Assembly: GCA_002104985.1 (NCBI GenBank)
Contig: MCGO01000024.1
Coordinates: 1 to 64,000, forward strand
Direction: 5' to 3'
DNA from: Rhizoclosmatium globosum
Lineage: Eukaryota; Chytridiomycota; Chytridiomycetes; Chytridiales; Chytriomycetaceae
Length of the DNA: 64,000 nt
Positions within the stretch are counted from its first letter, which is position 1. Every line of letters starts with the position of its first letter. The notes beneath the pieces were generated by a model, which did no database searches, was not told where the DNA came from, and saw only the letters and a program-made list of their open reading frames with translations. Positions 33,736-44,424 of this stretch are shown piece by piece. A program made the position numbers and the translations under genes.

Positions 33736-34109
33736 GATTATCCGTCTCCAACATTTTCAGTGGCATCGGAAGGATCGTCGTTCAATGACAAGTCGACTGA
33801 GAGACAGGGTCGTGAATTTTGGTTTCTTTCCTCTTGAAGGATATCTGTAACCATTTTGCTATGTTCTCTTTAATTAATGGGTAATTGTTGAATGTTTCCA
33901 CTTTTTGAACTGATTGTAAGACACCAACGCAAACACCAACCAATCCATGTCTTGGAAGCCACCAACAACAACTGTGCAAATGGCGCTTGCTGTTGCCACG
34001 AGTGTATCCAATTCCCAGGCATCACGGGCTCATCGGGAGTGCCTCCATCGTGCGAGGTTTGTTTGGCGAGACACAAGTACCCTAATCACCCACCGAACCC
34101 AAACAGAAC

Positions 34110-35293
34110 ATGCCATCATCAATTGAACCAACTTCGGGCTTCGACTTAAAGCATCCATCAACAATATTCAACAGAGATGCAGCATCGTGGGCCTGGATCA
34201 TTGTACGTTCCCAGTCCGACTACACCATCACCTGCTATTGCTAACTGCATCTGTGTCCTATTAGTGCGCAATTATCGCTGTTTTGGCATCAGCTATTTCC
34301 GCAGTCTCAATCTTCAAACACCTCAGAAACTTCAACAAGCCACTCGAACAATCCCACATTGTCCGCATCCTTCTGTTCGTTCCTATCTATGCACTTGTTT
34401 CCTGGGCCGCATTTAGATACTACTGGCACGCAGTGTATATCTTCACTCTCCGCGATTGTTACGAAGCCTTTGTCATTTACTCGTTCTACGCATTAATCCT
34501 TCAATTCCTTGGGCCCACCGTTCAAGTGCAGAAAATGGCGCTGGTCTCAAAGAACCCAATGCCTTATCCAATGTGGGGACCAATTTTCAAATGGAAATAT
34601 GATCCTGCATCACCTACTTTCTTGCAACGAAACAAGATTCTTGTTCTGCAATATGTTGTCGTAAGGCCATTAATGACAGTCGTAGCTTTGGTGACCCAGC
34701 TGACGTCACGGTTTTGTTCAGAGAGTATGAGCGTGTTTTATGGGCACTTTTGGTACTCTGTCATCAACTTTGTTTCTGTGTCTGCGTGTATGTACGGGCT
34801 CGTGATTCTCTATTTCACAATCAAGGATGATATCGCGGAGCATAAGCCCCTGCCAAAGGTATACTTACTCTTGTCATGTGAATCAAACGATTGACTCTGG
34901 TTTCATACAGTTCTTGTCCATCAAAATCGTCATCTTCCTTACGATGCTCCAAAATATGATCCTTTCCACTCTCGCTCACTATGGATATCTTCCAGAAACG
35001 CAATACTGGACTTCGACCAATATTTCAAACGGAATCCAATCCATGCTTGTTTGCATTGAGATGCTTATTGCATCCATCTTCCATATTTCGGCATTTCGGA
35101 GAAAGAGTATCGTGCGCCTTCTGGAGCACACACTCCTTGGATTCGTGCACTTGTGATGGCATTCAATGTGGTAGACATTTTCAGGGAGATTGGTTCGAGT
35201 TTTACACATCTGGTTCAATGGATGAGCGGAAGCAATCAAACAATAAGAATGGAGCTACTGCGGGCAGTAGCGGACAGTTGTGTATGCGGATGA
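34110..35293 (+). CDS. Ost-alpha/TMEM184-type membrane protein, second of two
   Basis: Exons 34110-34202, 34265-34858 and 34911-35293. It is paralogous to the gene at 32620, with HLRNFNKPLEQSHIVRILLFVPIY, SWAAFRYYW, the motif RDCYEAFVIYSFYALI, LGP and KFLSIKIVIF..MLQNMI. This copy is closer to the family consensus. Near 35095 (GGCATTTCGG) one base appears to be missing: after it the frame reads SEKEYRAPSG, matching the family's FS..EY, and continues to 35293. The tail after the last helix is hydrophilic. Confidence 0.78.
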
Positions 35294-35449
35294 AGAGATT
35301 ATCGAAGAGGGTGTTTATGGGAAAGTTGCACATCCAGGCGAGTTTATTCCCGTGGCGTCTAAGGATGAACGCAATTACGGAACACATGCTTAAGCTATCT
35401 TGAACGAATTCTTCGCATAAGTCAAATAAAGTAGTGAATACAAAAAAAA

Positions 35450-36168
35450 AATGGTTCAAACAAGTGGGCAACTGGCAACATTGGTCGCGCAGACAAAGAG
35501 CACGAAACTCCAGCCGCACTCATTCTTTGTTGCCTGGCGTGGAGTTATGACACTGGCTTTCAGCGGGTTCCCGAATGAGCTTGTTGGCTGAAGGAACGAA
35601 TTCAAGGAACCTTGGATCAGTCCTTCCTCCAGAGAACATGGGCTCAAATGGCCAAAGGTTTGCTAATAATGAAGTGATATGCTCTGATTCAGGCATTAGA
35701 TGACCCTTGGAGCATTGAACGAAGGCAAGGTCCTCACCCAGAAAGAGTTTGAAGAGCTGTCAACTCTTTGCACTCAAATGTCGCAGAACCTGGCTCTTCT
35801 CTCTGACGACTTTCCTGTCACGAATGTTCGTTTGTGGTATTTGGATGTCGCACACTCGAGCGGCTGTTGATTAGGGCTGACATGCCATTGGCTGCAAATG
35901 AAGGAGACGATGACGTGTCGCAGGAACAAATAGAGAAAGTCGAAAGTGTTCTTAAGGAGCAAGAAGACAAAGATGTGTATCTCAAGGAAGTGCAGAAGTT
36001 GGGCCATCGCGTGAAGTAAGGATTCCGTTATTTGTTGCGACAGTTGTTCTGACCTTTCACTTTTACTTTCAGCCATTATAAGCAAGATCATATTGAATTG
36101 ACCCTTGCTATATTCCTGGTGGCAATCCTGACGTTCAGCCATTCTTGCCGAATTTCGGCGCGCAGTAG
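35450..36168 (+). CDS. Hypothetical protein, frame broken
   Basis: A weak gene model. An ATG at 35450 opens a short frame; after a probable intron (35660-35694) a helical, Glu-rich segment (GKVLTQKEFEELSTLCTQ) follows. The frame shifts near 35830 to ERLLIRADMPLAANEG and a long charged helix, and an intron at about 36018-36072 leads to a short end (PGGNPDVQPFLPNFGAQ). The coding look is clear but at least two unexplained shifts remain. No family is recognised. Confidence 0.35.
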
Positions 36169-36394
36169 ACTTTTGCTTCCAGGATATTATACTTGGTTCG
36201 ATAAGGATGCTTTACATTGTACTCTTCGATGTCTGTGAACGAGGAAGCCGTTGTAATAAAGAGACCGTTCTGGTAATAGTTTGAATCATCCTGGTCAACA
36301 GGACGATTTATTAAAGAGCATAGGTACAGACTTATATGATGAAAATGATAAATGCAGAATGATATGATGCACAAGTTGAGATGAGCGAATGGTA

Positions 36395-37055
36395 TTAAAG
36401 GGTCACAAGAACGATGCAGAGGCTGCCCAACAACCGTGTCAATGAAACTGCCGATAATGAAGAACTACTGGCAGCATCACGCATAGAGCGCAGATTATGA
36501 TGTTCGTCCTTTGTAGGAGCTGTTGACTCAGCCACTGATTCCTTTCCACCTCCACCCTCAATACTCGCATTCGCCTGTCGAGCAACACCAACTGACGTCC
36601 CGCAAAACTGTGGCACAATTTGAATCTACATCAACCTCAATTAGAACCAGATTTGTAAACCAAATTCAAAGCGAGCCACCCACAGCTGCATCCATTTTGG
36701 TCAAATCTGATGAATCCTTGCATTTCGAGCAACGCATTGCCCAATAGTGAAAGATCCGCATCAGGCTATTGCACAGGGACGAGAAGACGATTGCCGGAAA
36801 CGGACCCAGAAGCTGTTTCGTAAACCATCAGAGCCATTACATTACGCTTTGCAGCATACTATACCTGGTTGAAGCATTGCTGTCCACAAGCAGGCAAGAC
36901 ACTGAGAAGGGCTGAGAATGAGCGGGATGTCTCCACAGTTGGTTGTTGCCGTTTGCCTTCATGTTTGGTGATCGGGTTGCTCCTTGAACAGCTGCGACTG
37001 GTGACAAAAGGAAATAGAGTGCGAATGCAAGGGCAGAGAGTGCGTTGGTATGCAT
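36395..37055 (-). CDS. CFEM-like secreted protein with likely GPI anchor
   Basis: The ATG at 37055 opens a signal peptide (MHTNALSALAFALYFLLSPVAA). One frame later a segment SALLSVLPACGQQCFNQ looks like the start of a CFEM domain, the fungal eight-cysteine fold often used for heme capture. The last exon (from about 36628) has a single Cys in IVPQFCGTSVG, as at the CFEM end, then a Ser/Glu-rich stalk and a C-terminal hydrophobic tail (TRLLGSLCIVLVTL) typical of GPI anchoring. The middle exon could not be resolved and a one-base shift separates signal peptide from domain. I treat the CFEM call as probable but not proven. Confidence 0.5.
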
Positions 37056-37304
37056 ATTGTTGCAATCAAACTGGAAATGATTTGTTGTCAGAGTGTCCTG
37101 TATCCACCTTTCCCACGATAATTTATACGTCAATGAATGTATTCTCTTGAAGTTATGTGAGTTCTATACGAAAAGCCTTACAAAGTATGTCTACTTACGA
37201 TTCTAACTAATTACTATAATTTCTATAACCGAATATCCAGTCATAATTGTACATACCATGAAACAAAATGAATTAAATGCATTTGTTCACTAAAATAAGG
37301 CTTG

Positions 37305-38234
37305 ATGGTTGCCCCAAGAAACAAAGTTCGTTTTCTTCAGCCACCTTATATGGCATTAAACGATCTTGCCTTTCGGATAGACATCGCCCTCGTCATTGTC
37401 TTTATCCTCGGCTTCCTTGCCACAACAGCTCTCCTCACTCTGATCATCAGCTCGCAACGCAGGTCAAAACGACGACCTCCCCCAACATTCAACTCGATCT
37501 TGGTGACACTGGTTGCGTCATGGATAATATGCATACAACGCATCTACAATTACATTTGTTTACTTATTGAAGTGGATGCGGGCGCATTTGGAAGCGTGGG
37601 GGCATACTTCGCAACGTTTGGTTTGTTCTTCATGGGGAATGTCTTGCTTGCCTTGGATCGCATGTCAGCCTCGCTGTATGGAGAACCTCCTTCTTTCTTT
37701 GTTACGCTTTGGATCTTGATCGGTAGCGGGTTTTCATATTCGCCTTCATAGTGTCACTTCAGCATTACCAGTTGAGTGTTGCCTTTGAAACGCTGTCTGA
37801 TTAATCAAGCAATGTACACCAGGATTCTCCAATTAAATCTTCAACGCAGTTTTGGCTTGTTACACTTACTTCCCAGGAATGACCATTGCTGTAATAGCAA
37901 TCTACGCCTTTTTGTACGTCAAGGTGTCCAGCTTTTAGACACAGAGGCTTCTGAACAGGACCAAATTTGGAGCTACAATGATTGGAAGTCAGATCAGGAT
38001 ATGTCTGCAGAAATAAGGCGAATTGTCTTGCGAAGATGTATTCTCATGTCCGCTGGCCTTGTTCTTTTCTATATTCCGTTCTGGCCGTCATTGATTATCG
38101 GAACCTTTGTTCCTGACGGAAGGAATATGCTGCCTGAATGGTTCATTGAGTCTGCACGCTTTTTTACCTCGTTTGACTCCCTCTGGACTCCATGGACCAT
38201 TTATTATTTCTCGTACCGTGCATTTACAACTTAA
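37305..38234 (+). CDS. Seven-helix receptor-like protein (GPCR-like)
   Basis: The ATG at 37305 begins a protein in which seven hydrophobic segments can be traced: IDIALVIVFILGFL, SILVTLVASWIICI, AYFATFGLFFMGNVLLAL, TLWILI joined to FIFAFIVSLQHY, YFPGMTIAVIAIYAFLY, ILMSAGLVLFYIPF and WTPWTIYYFSY. Helix 3 ends in ALDRM, at the place of the E/D-R-Y motif of rhodopsin-type receptors. The frame changes between helices 4 and 5 (37730-37910), where introns or lost bases must be assumed. The layout fits a G-protein-coupled receptor. No ligand class can be suggested. Confidence 0.55.
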
Positions 38235-38467
38235 TTAACGTCATGCCAAGCTGATATAATACTCTCTAATAAATAATAACCTGACTTACATTTGTTGTGT
38301 TTTTGTGCTTGCGCTTTTTCCACCCTCTCTTTGACCATCTCGAAAAACCACCCCCCAAAACCAACACCCGCATCTGTAAGTCACACCCTCACAGTCTCGC
38401 TCTGCTTCTCCCTGCATTAATTCAATCCATAAACCAACTAATATCCACTTGTAACTAGATATCCAAA

Positions 38468-40388
38468 ATGGTGAGCCCTGCCGACCAGCATTACCCCCCT
38501 TCAACCCAACGCCAAAAACTAACCCTATTTGAATCGCGCAGTCTGGCCTGGGACCCGTCAACATCTTTTCTGAAGGAGGAAGTGAAGAGCGCGCTGAGCA
38601 TGCCCGTTTGGTGCGTATTGAAGGAGGAAGTGCTTGGAGGTGCTTGGGTTACTCAACTGCTTTTACACGTTCTTAGGCATCGTTTGTGGGAGCTATTGCT
38701 GTTGGAGACCTTGTTAAGAGTACTCTTGGACCAAAGGGAATGGTACTGTTTAACTGCATTCTGTTTCCTTTACCCCATCAACTGACCCTTGCTCCCCATT
38801 TCAAAGGACAAGGTCCTCCAGTCTCTTACCGATGGAAGCATCACCGTCACAAACGACGGTGCAACTATCCTCAAGTCGATTGCTCTTGATAACGCGGCCG
38901 CGAAGGTTCTCGTCAACATTTCAAAAGTTCAGGACGACGAAGTTGGTGACGGAACCACCTCTGTCTGTGTTCTGCTGCCGAACTTCTCCGTGAAGCAGAG
39001 CGTTTGATTAACCAGAAGATTCACCCACAAACTGTCGTTGAGGGTTTCCGTATCGCCTCAGCTACAGCTCTCAAAGCCTTGAGCCTCTGCTGTCGACAAT
39101 GGAAAGGACGATGAGCTTTTCCGCAAGGATTTGATCAACATTGCCAAAACTACTCTTTCATCCAAGGTGTTGTCTCAGGATAAGGAGTACTTCTCCAACT
39201 TGGCTGTCGATGCTGTCTTGAGACTTAAGGGTTCTACTTCTTTGGAGCACATTCAAATCATCAAGAAGATTGGTGGAAAGCTGATGGACTCTACTTGGAC
39301 GAAGGTTTCATTTTGGACAAGAAGATTGGTGTCAACCAGCCAAAGCGTATTGAGAATGCTAAGATTCTTATTGCCAATACCCGTGAGTTCTATACAATAT
39401 TCAACTCTTTATTATTGCTTACCGAGTTACTCAGCAATGGACACTGACAAGATCAAGATTTTCGGTGCTCGCGTCCGTGTCGATGCTACCGGAAAGCTCG
39501 CCGAGTTGGAAAGAGCCGAGAAGGACAAGATGAAGGAGAAGGTTGAAAAGATTAAGGGACACGGAATCAACTGGTGAGACACTATATGTACTTGGAGTTA
39601 CTAATGCTTCTCCAGTTTCATCAACCGTCAGCTTATTTACAACTGGCCTGAGCAGCTCTTCGCTGACTCTGGAATCACTGCTATCGAGCACGCTGACTTT
39701 GTTGGAATCGAGCGTCTCGCTCTTGTTCTGGGGGAGAAATCGCGTCCACCTTTGACCACCCTGAGCTCGTTAAGCTTGGATCTTGCAAACTCATTGAAGA
39801 AGTAATTATCGGAGAGGACCGACTCATCAAGTTCAGCGGTGTTGCTGCCGGTGAAGCATGTACGTTGTGTTGCGAGGAGCTACTCACCAGCTGCTGGATG
39901 AAGCTGAGCGTAGTTTACACGATGCTTTGTGTGTCTTGTCTCAGACTGTTGCTGAGCCACGAACTGTGTTGGGAGGAGGATGTTCTGAATCTTTGATGGC
40001 CAAGGCTGTTGACGATGTTGCTAGAACCACTGAAGGAAAGAAGGCCATGGCCGTCGAAGGATTTGCCCGTGCCTTGAGACAGGTTGTTCTTGAGTCACAT
40101 AAATCAACATTGCTGACTCTTTTCAACAGCTTCCAACTATCTTGCAGACAACGCCGGATACGACTCAAGCGATCTTGTTACTCAGCTCCGAGCTCGCCAC
40201 AACGAAGGACAAGCACAATCGGATTGGATATGTACAACGGCTGTGTTGCAGATGTGAAGGCATTGGGTATCACTGAATCATTCAAGCTGAAGAGGCAAGT
40301 TTTGTTGAGTGCATCTGAGGCGGCAGAGATGATTTTGAGAGTCGATGATATTATTCGTGCAGCTCCAAGACAGCGCACCCGTCAGTAA
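38468..40388 (+). CDS. CCT2: T-complex chaperonin CCT subunit beta (CCT2)
   Basis: One of eight subunits of the cytosolic chaperonin that folds actin and tubulin. The start codon alone forms the first coding exon (38468-38470). Exons 38542-38610 and 38677-38742 follow, with the next starting at 38807. Seen are [41 protein letters not shown], the conserved [70 protein letters not shown] and an end AAPR. At least six sites shift by a base or two (about 38970, 39085, 39295, 39730, 39860 and 40225) while the encoded protein stays conserved, which points to missing bases in the assembly. Confidence 0.93.
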
Positions 40389-40464
40389 ATAGGAAAGTTT
40401 AAGGGGTTGATGTGTGAGATATGCATTTACTTTTGCGATAATTATTATTTGGGAGGAAGAATGA

Positions 40465-41484
40465 ATGTTAAGTTCTAGTGTCCTTTCTTCTTTCTCTTCT
40501 GTTACCCTTAGTTTGGTTTTTGAAAGTCTTCACCATTTGCATCTGATGTCCCAAACACTCGATCTCATTCCCCACTCCAATCTCACAGCATCCACATTCG
40601 ACAATGAAGTCGACAGTCCATGTTATGATCGATGCCATCCAAACCAGGTTGCCGTTCCCGGTTCAAAGGTGTACTGGCAGTCAGTTGCCGATGCAAAGTG
40701 CCAGAACCAGTGGATGGAAGCCGACTGGTCGCCTTTGGTGCTTTCACAATATCAAACATTACAATTGATACGGAGCCCTGGCACACACATTCGAAGGTAT
40801 AACTGCTTAAGGATCTGGCTTTCAAACCTGACAACTCTCTTGTAGGAAAGCTTATAACCTCCAGCTCACATCATCCTCAAAAGGATCAACAACAACAGCT
40901 TCAGTTCTCGATCTACTCAACTGTACTAGCACAGCAGATCCATCCACACAGTGACACTCTTTGGTGAAGGCAGAACCGATTCATGCACCTTCTCCAATGG
41001 AGCAAACGCAGTCACAAATGTAATTGGCGCAAAGTTTACATGGATGTTATCTCTTCCAGCTGCATTACAAGGCGACGGTGTATGTCAGATGAACATAAAC
41101 ATGCTCCAAGTTGTAGGAACTGGAGTCCCCAATCCCATCCCAATAGCAACCGCCGCTACAGCCGCCGCTTCATCTCCTACTTCAATCATAAGTCCGAATG
41201 CGAATAACCAAGGAAACCCAACTATCGGCGGAATCTCACTCCCAGAAATAATTGACAAAGGAAACCAATGGTCAACAGCAGATATAATTTGGACGTTCTT
41301 TGTATGTTTAGTGGGAAGCGTGCTTGCTGTGTTTGGAGGGTTGTATCTTGTTCGGTTGCGGAATTTGGCAAAGAGGAAGAGAGAGACAGACCGCGCAATC
41401 GCAGAGCATATTGAACTTTTGCGAACTAGGTTTGCCGAAGGAATAAAGGTGTTTGTAATCGGTATTTGTGTGCTTGAACAATAA
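40465..41484 (+). CDS. Type I membrane protein, unrecognised
   Basis: Exon signals run from about 40600, with an intron at 40797-40845, to the stop at 41484. The lumenal part carries several cysteines (LLNCTSTADPST, DSCTFSN, GVCQMN) and a Thr/Ser/Pro/Ala-rich stalk, then one membrane helix (IIWTFFVCLVGSVLAVFGGLYL) followed by a basic stop-transfer RLRNLAKRKR and a short charged cytosolic tail. The N-terminal frame is unclear (candidate ATGs at 40465 and 40604) and a base seems missing near 40948. It could be a cell-surface sensor or adhesion protein, but I do not recognise the family. Confidence 0.55.
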
Positions 41485-41655
41485 TAAGCCCCACTCTGTC
41501 AGCGTCATCCAAAAAAAAAAATGAATTATCCCACAAAATGAATAACCCACGAGTGAATTTGTAAGTCTGGCGCTGATATATTACAAAAGCGCTTCAAAAA
41601 AAGAATTGAAATACCGTTTGTGGCAGTGTGAGGGTTCAAAATTTTTACGCAAAAC

Positions 41656-42660
41656 ATGTCTACCTCTTCTGCTCCAGCTGCTGCTGCAAAGACTCCATCT
41701 ACAACAGCCTCTCCTTCGATAGCTGATGCTTATCCCGACTATGAGCAGGTTGGTCCAGCCTGGGTGGGAAAGCCAACCAAGAACCACATCTTTGCTGGAA
41801 AGCGATTCATTCTGTTGTTTGGATGGCTCGATGCCCAATTCAAATACGTTGAAAAGTATGCTCAATACTACCGGTAAGTTCTTCCCTTTCTCCTTTTATC
41901 ACCCGTCCCCCTTTCTGAGTTGCCCCAAAACGACAATCTACCCAAAATGATATTAATAATCCAATTCCTTCCTTCTTTCTCAGCGCCAACGGATACACCG
42001 CCATCATCCAACTCTCAACCACAAAAGACTGGAACAACCTCTGGTACGGCCGAGAAGAGTTTGCCGAATTCGACCCCTGATTGCCTACCTGGAAGAACAC
42101 AAACTGGTAGAACCAACAAGCTCCAAGACCCATCCACACACCCAAAGTCATTGTCCAAGCGTTCTCAAACGGAGGTGTCGGTAGAATGAGACTTACTGCA
42201 ACGCACTTCACGTGAAGGGGCTTCAAATCAAGTCCCAAGCCGTCATTCTCGACTCTGCTCCAAGTAAGGCGACAATGTCAAGTGGAGCTGGATACGTCGA
42301 ATCCTTGACATCTCCAGCGTTCCTCAAGCCAATCGCATACGGCGCTGCATATGTCGCCGCGGCAATTTGTTCTCCATTTATGGATCTCAAGAAACACCCA
42401 ATTAGCCGTGGAGCTCCATATGCTCTCAGCGTCAAGAACGAGCAAGGAAACGTGTACGGTCCACGTTTGTTTATTTATTCTGAGGCGGACAAGTTGATTC
42501 CTATCAAGGACTTGAGGGAGAACATCCAGCTTGCCAAAGACGAGGGACTTGTTGTTGAGGAGAAGGTATTTACAACAAGTGCTCACGTTAAGCATGCTGT
42601 TGATTCAAGGACGAATACTGGGCGACTGTTGAGAGTTTCTTGAAGAAACATGTTAACTAA
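41656..42660 (+). CDS. TMEM53/DUF829-like alpha/beta hydrolase
   Basis: Starts MSTSSAPAAAAKTPSTT. The first exon ends at the GTAAGT near 41875 with ILLFGWLDAQFKYVEKYAQYYR, the hallmark of this family. The second exon opens GYTAIIQLST. Further on, HPHTPKVIVQAFSNGG contains the family's nucleophile-elbow-like FSNGG, then ILDSAPSKA, RLFIYSEADKLIP (acid residue) and AHVKH with the candidate His. The last frame reads WATVESFLKKHVN before the stop. Three frame changes lie near 42080, 42150-42200 and 42605, again without splice sites. The substrate is unknown; relatives act at the nuclear envelope or on lipids. Confidence 0.72.
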
Positions 42661-42778
42661 GGATTTCTCCACCATTCTGGGTATATAAATAAAATGATTT
42701 AGAATTGCTTTAGTTTCGTCTGATCTTGTTAAAGTCTCACTATTTAACCACCAAACACGTATATGTAAGGATTAATTG

Positions 42779-44240
42779 TTACTTTGGATAATCACATCCA
42801 ACATAAGCAGGATAATTGTTGATACAAACCAATCCCTGCTGACATTGACTATGCTGTCTCCACTCCAAGACATTTCCCTGCACGTATCCACATTGGAACA
42901 AAGTCTTTCCGTCTTTACCACATGCCCATGCTCCAAAGTTGCAAGATCCGGATCCAGAAGCTGCACTACCCACCGAAGCGTTGCTCAAAGATCCAGCTGG
43001 ATTCCCAGTCGCACAAACATTTGAAGCCAAGTCTGCATAACATCTCTCTCCCGATGGGCACAAGTCGTCCTTGTAATGCAAATGGTTCCACATTTCAAGT
43101 TTGCATCTTCCCAAGACTTTCCGCAACGCGTTGAATAGATACCAGAATTTGACGGTCCCGATGGGCTATTAGAACCAGTACTTGGGTTGAAGAGCCAGAA
43201 CCAGTAGGTGGGTGGAAGAACCAACGCCAGCGCCAGTGCCGGGTGATGGAGAGCCAGTCGTGGAGCCAGTACCAGGTGCAGACGAACCAGAAGAACCACC
43301 CCAGCACACATTTCAAGAGACCGACACGTCATTTTCCCAACAAACACATCGGCAGGGCAACACAACAAACGAATCCCTTTGTAGCACAAGAATCAAATTG
43401 TTGACAGGCATCCAATCTTGAATAGGAAAGGTGGAAGGCGTGTTTGTACTTCCTCCTTTGAAAGGACCGGCAGTGGTCTCATTTTTCGATGAAGTGTCAG
43501 TGGTTGGTCCACTTGGTCCACTTGGTCCACTTGGTCCAGTTGATCCATTTGGTCCAGTTGATCCATTTGGTTGCAAGCAAAAGTCTTTTGGTCGACAAGT
43601 AGTCTTTCCACCAGTAGAAGCATCCGCTTTACCAAGACAACACGTCCATCCATCGCTTTTACAAGAATCCGCGAATGAACAAGATTCCCAGTCCCCAATC
43701 TTTGTAGTGTTTTGTGAGGTAGGGACTTTTGAGGGAGTAGATGATCCGTTGCCTGAATCGCGTTTCCAGTACCAGTGAGTCCGATGTATTTCCAGAAGAA
43801 GAGTTGGTTGAGAGGTAGAGTTTTTGTCGACATTGGCTGTGGCAGAAGGTTTTGCACCTTGACGACAGCAGCAGCAGTTGCCGTCTTAGCAACAGACCCA
43901 TCGACACAGTCTAGTTGATGAATAGAATTAGTAATCAACGTTTAGCCTCTGCAAAAGAAAGCACGCACCAATCGGCGCACGGCACGACGTCTTCCCTGTC
44001 GCCACGTCTTGTGGCGCCACACAACAAACGAAGCCCTTTGTCGCGCACGTGTCGAGTGCGTTACACAAGGCCTTGTCGAGGATCTGCTTTTGTGCACATT
44101 GTTGATCAGTCATCGAACCAGCCGCGCTTTTCCAGTTCGGCTTTGTGTTCTGTTGCGGGTGGAACTGGCGAGCCAAGGCACTCGAGGGAAGCGAATGCAA
44201 GGGCGAGAGGAGGATGTGTGATGAAGGGGGGGCATTGAGT
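42779..44240 (-). CDS. Secreted Cys-rich chitin-binding protein with collagen-like segment
   Basis: On the minus strand, reading from about 44240: a signal-peptide-like ALAFASLECLGSP, a KR site, then at least three units of the type CN.LDTCA.KGFVCC......GK..CR (about 44120-43985, 43690-43590 and 43410-43330). A collagen-like run of GS/TGP and GPS triplets (about 43575-43500) sits between units. The last part has CGKSWEDANLKCG...CPSGERCYADL..NVC and a CBM19-like end NFGAWAC......QC......W.....C..GLVC.....AYVGC. The protein should bind chitin or similar wall polymers outside the cell. Frames change several times, partly at introns (about 43960, 43390-43320 and 43080) and partly at unexplained single-base shifts. 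Confidence 0.65.
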
Positions 44241-44424
44241 GGGTTGGGGTGGTGAACCTTGATCCTTTTTGGCCTTTTCTCTCGGCAGAACTTCAAAATG
44301 TGGTTCGGCCGAATTATGAACCCTTTATGAACCCCTTCCAGCAAAGTACAACAAGAGAGATTACTGGAATTAATCATCTTGTTCTCTTCTTCGTCTTCTT
44401 CTTCGTCGCGCTTTCGTTTTCGCA

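Noticed and set aside
33892..34149. Cys-rich small protein between the two Ost-alpha-like genes
   Set aside because: It lacks an ATG context and signal peptide, and overlaps the start exon of the second gene in another frame.
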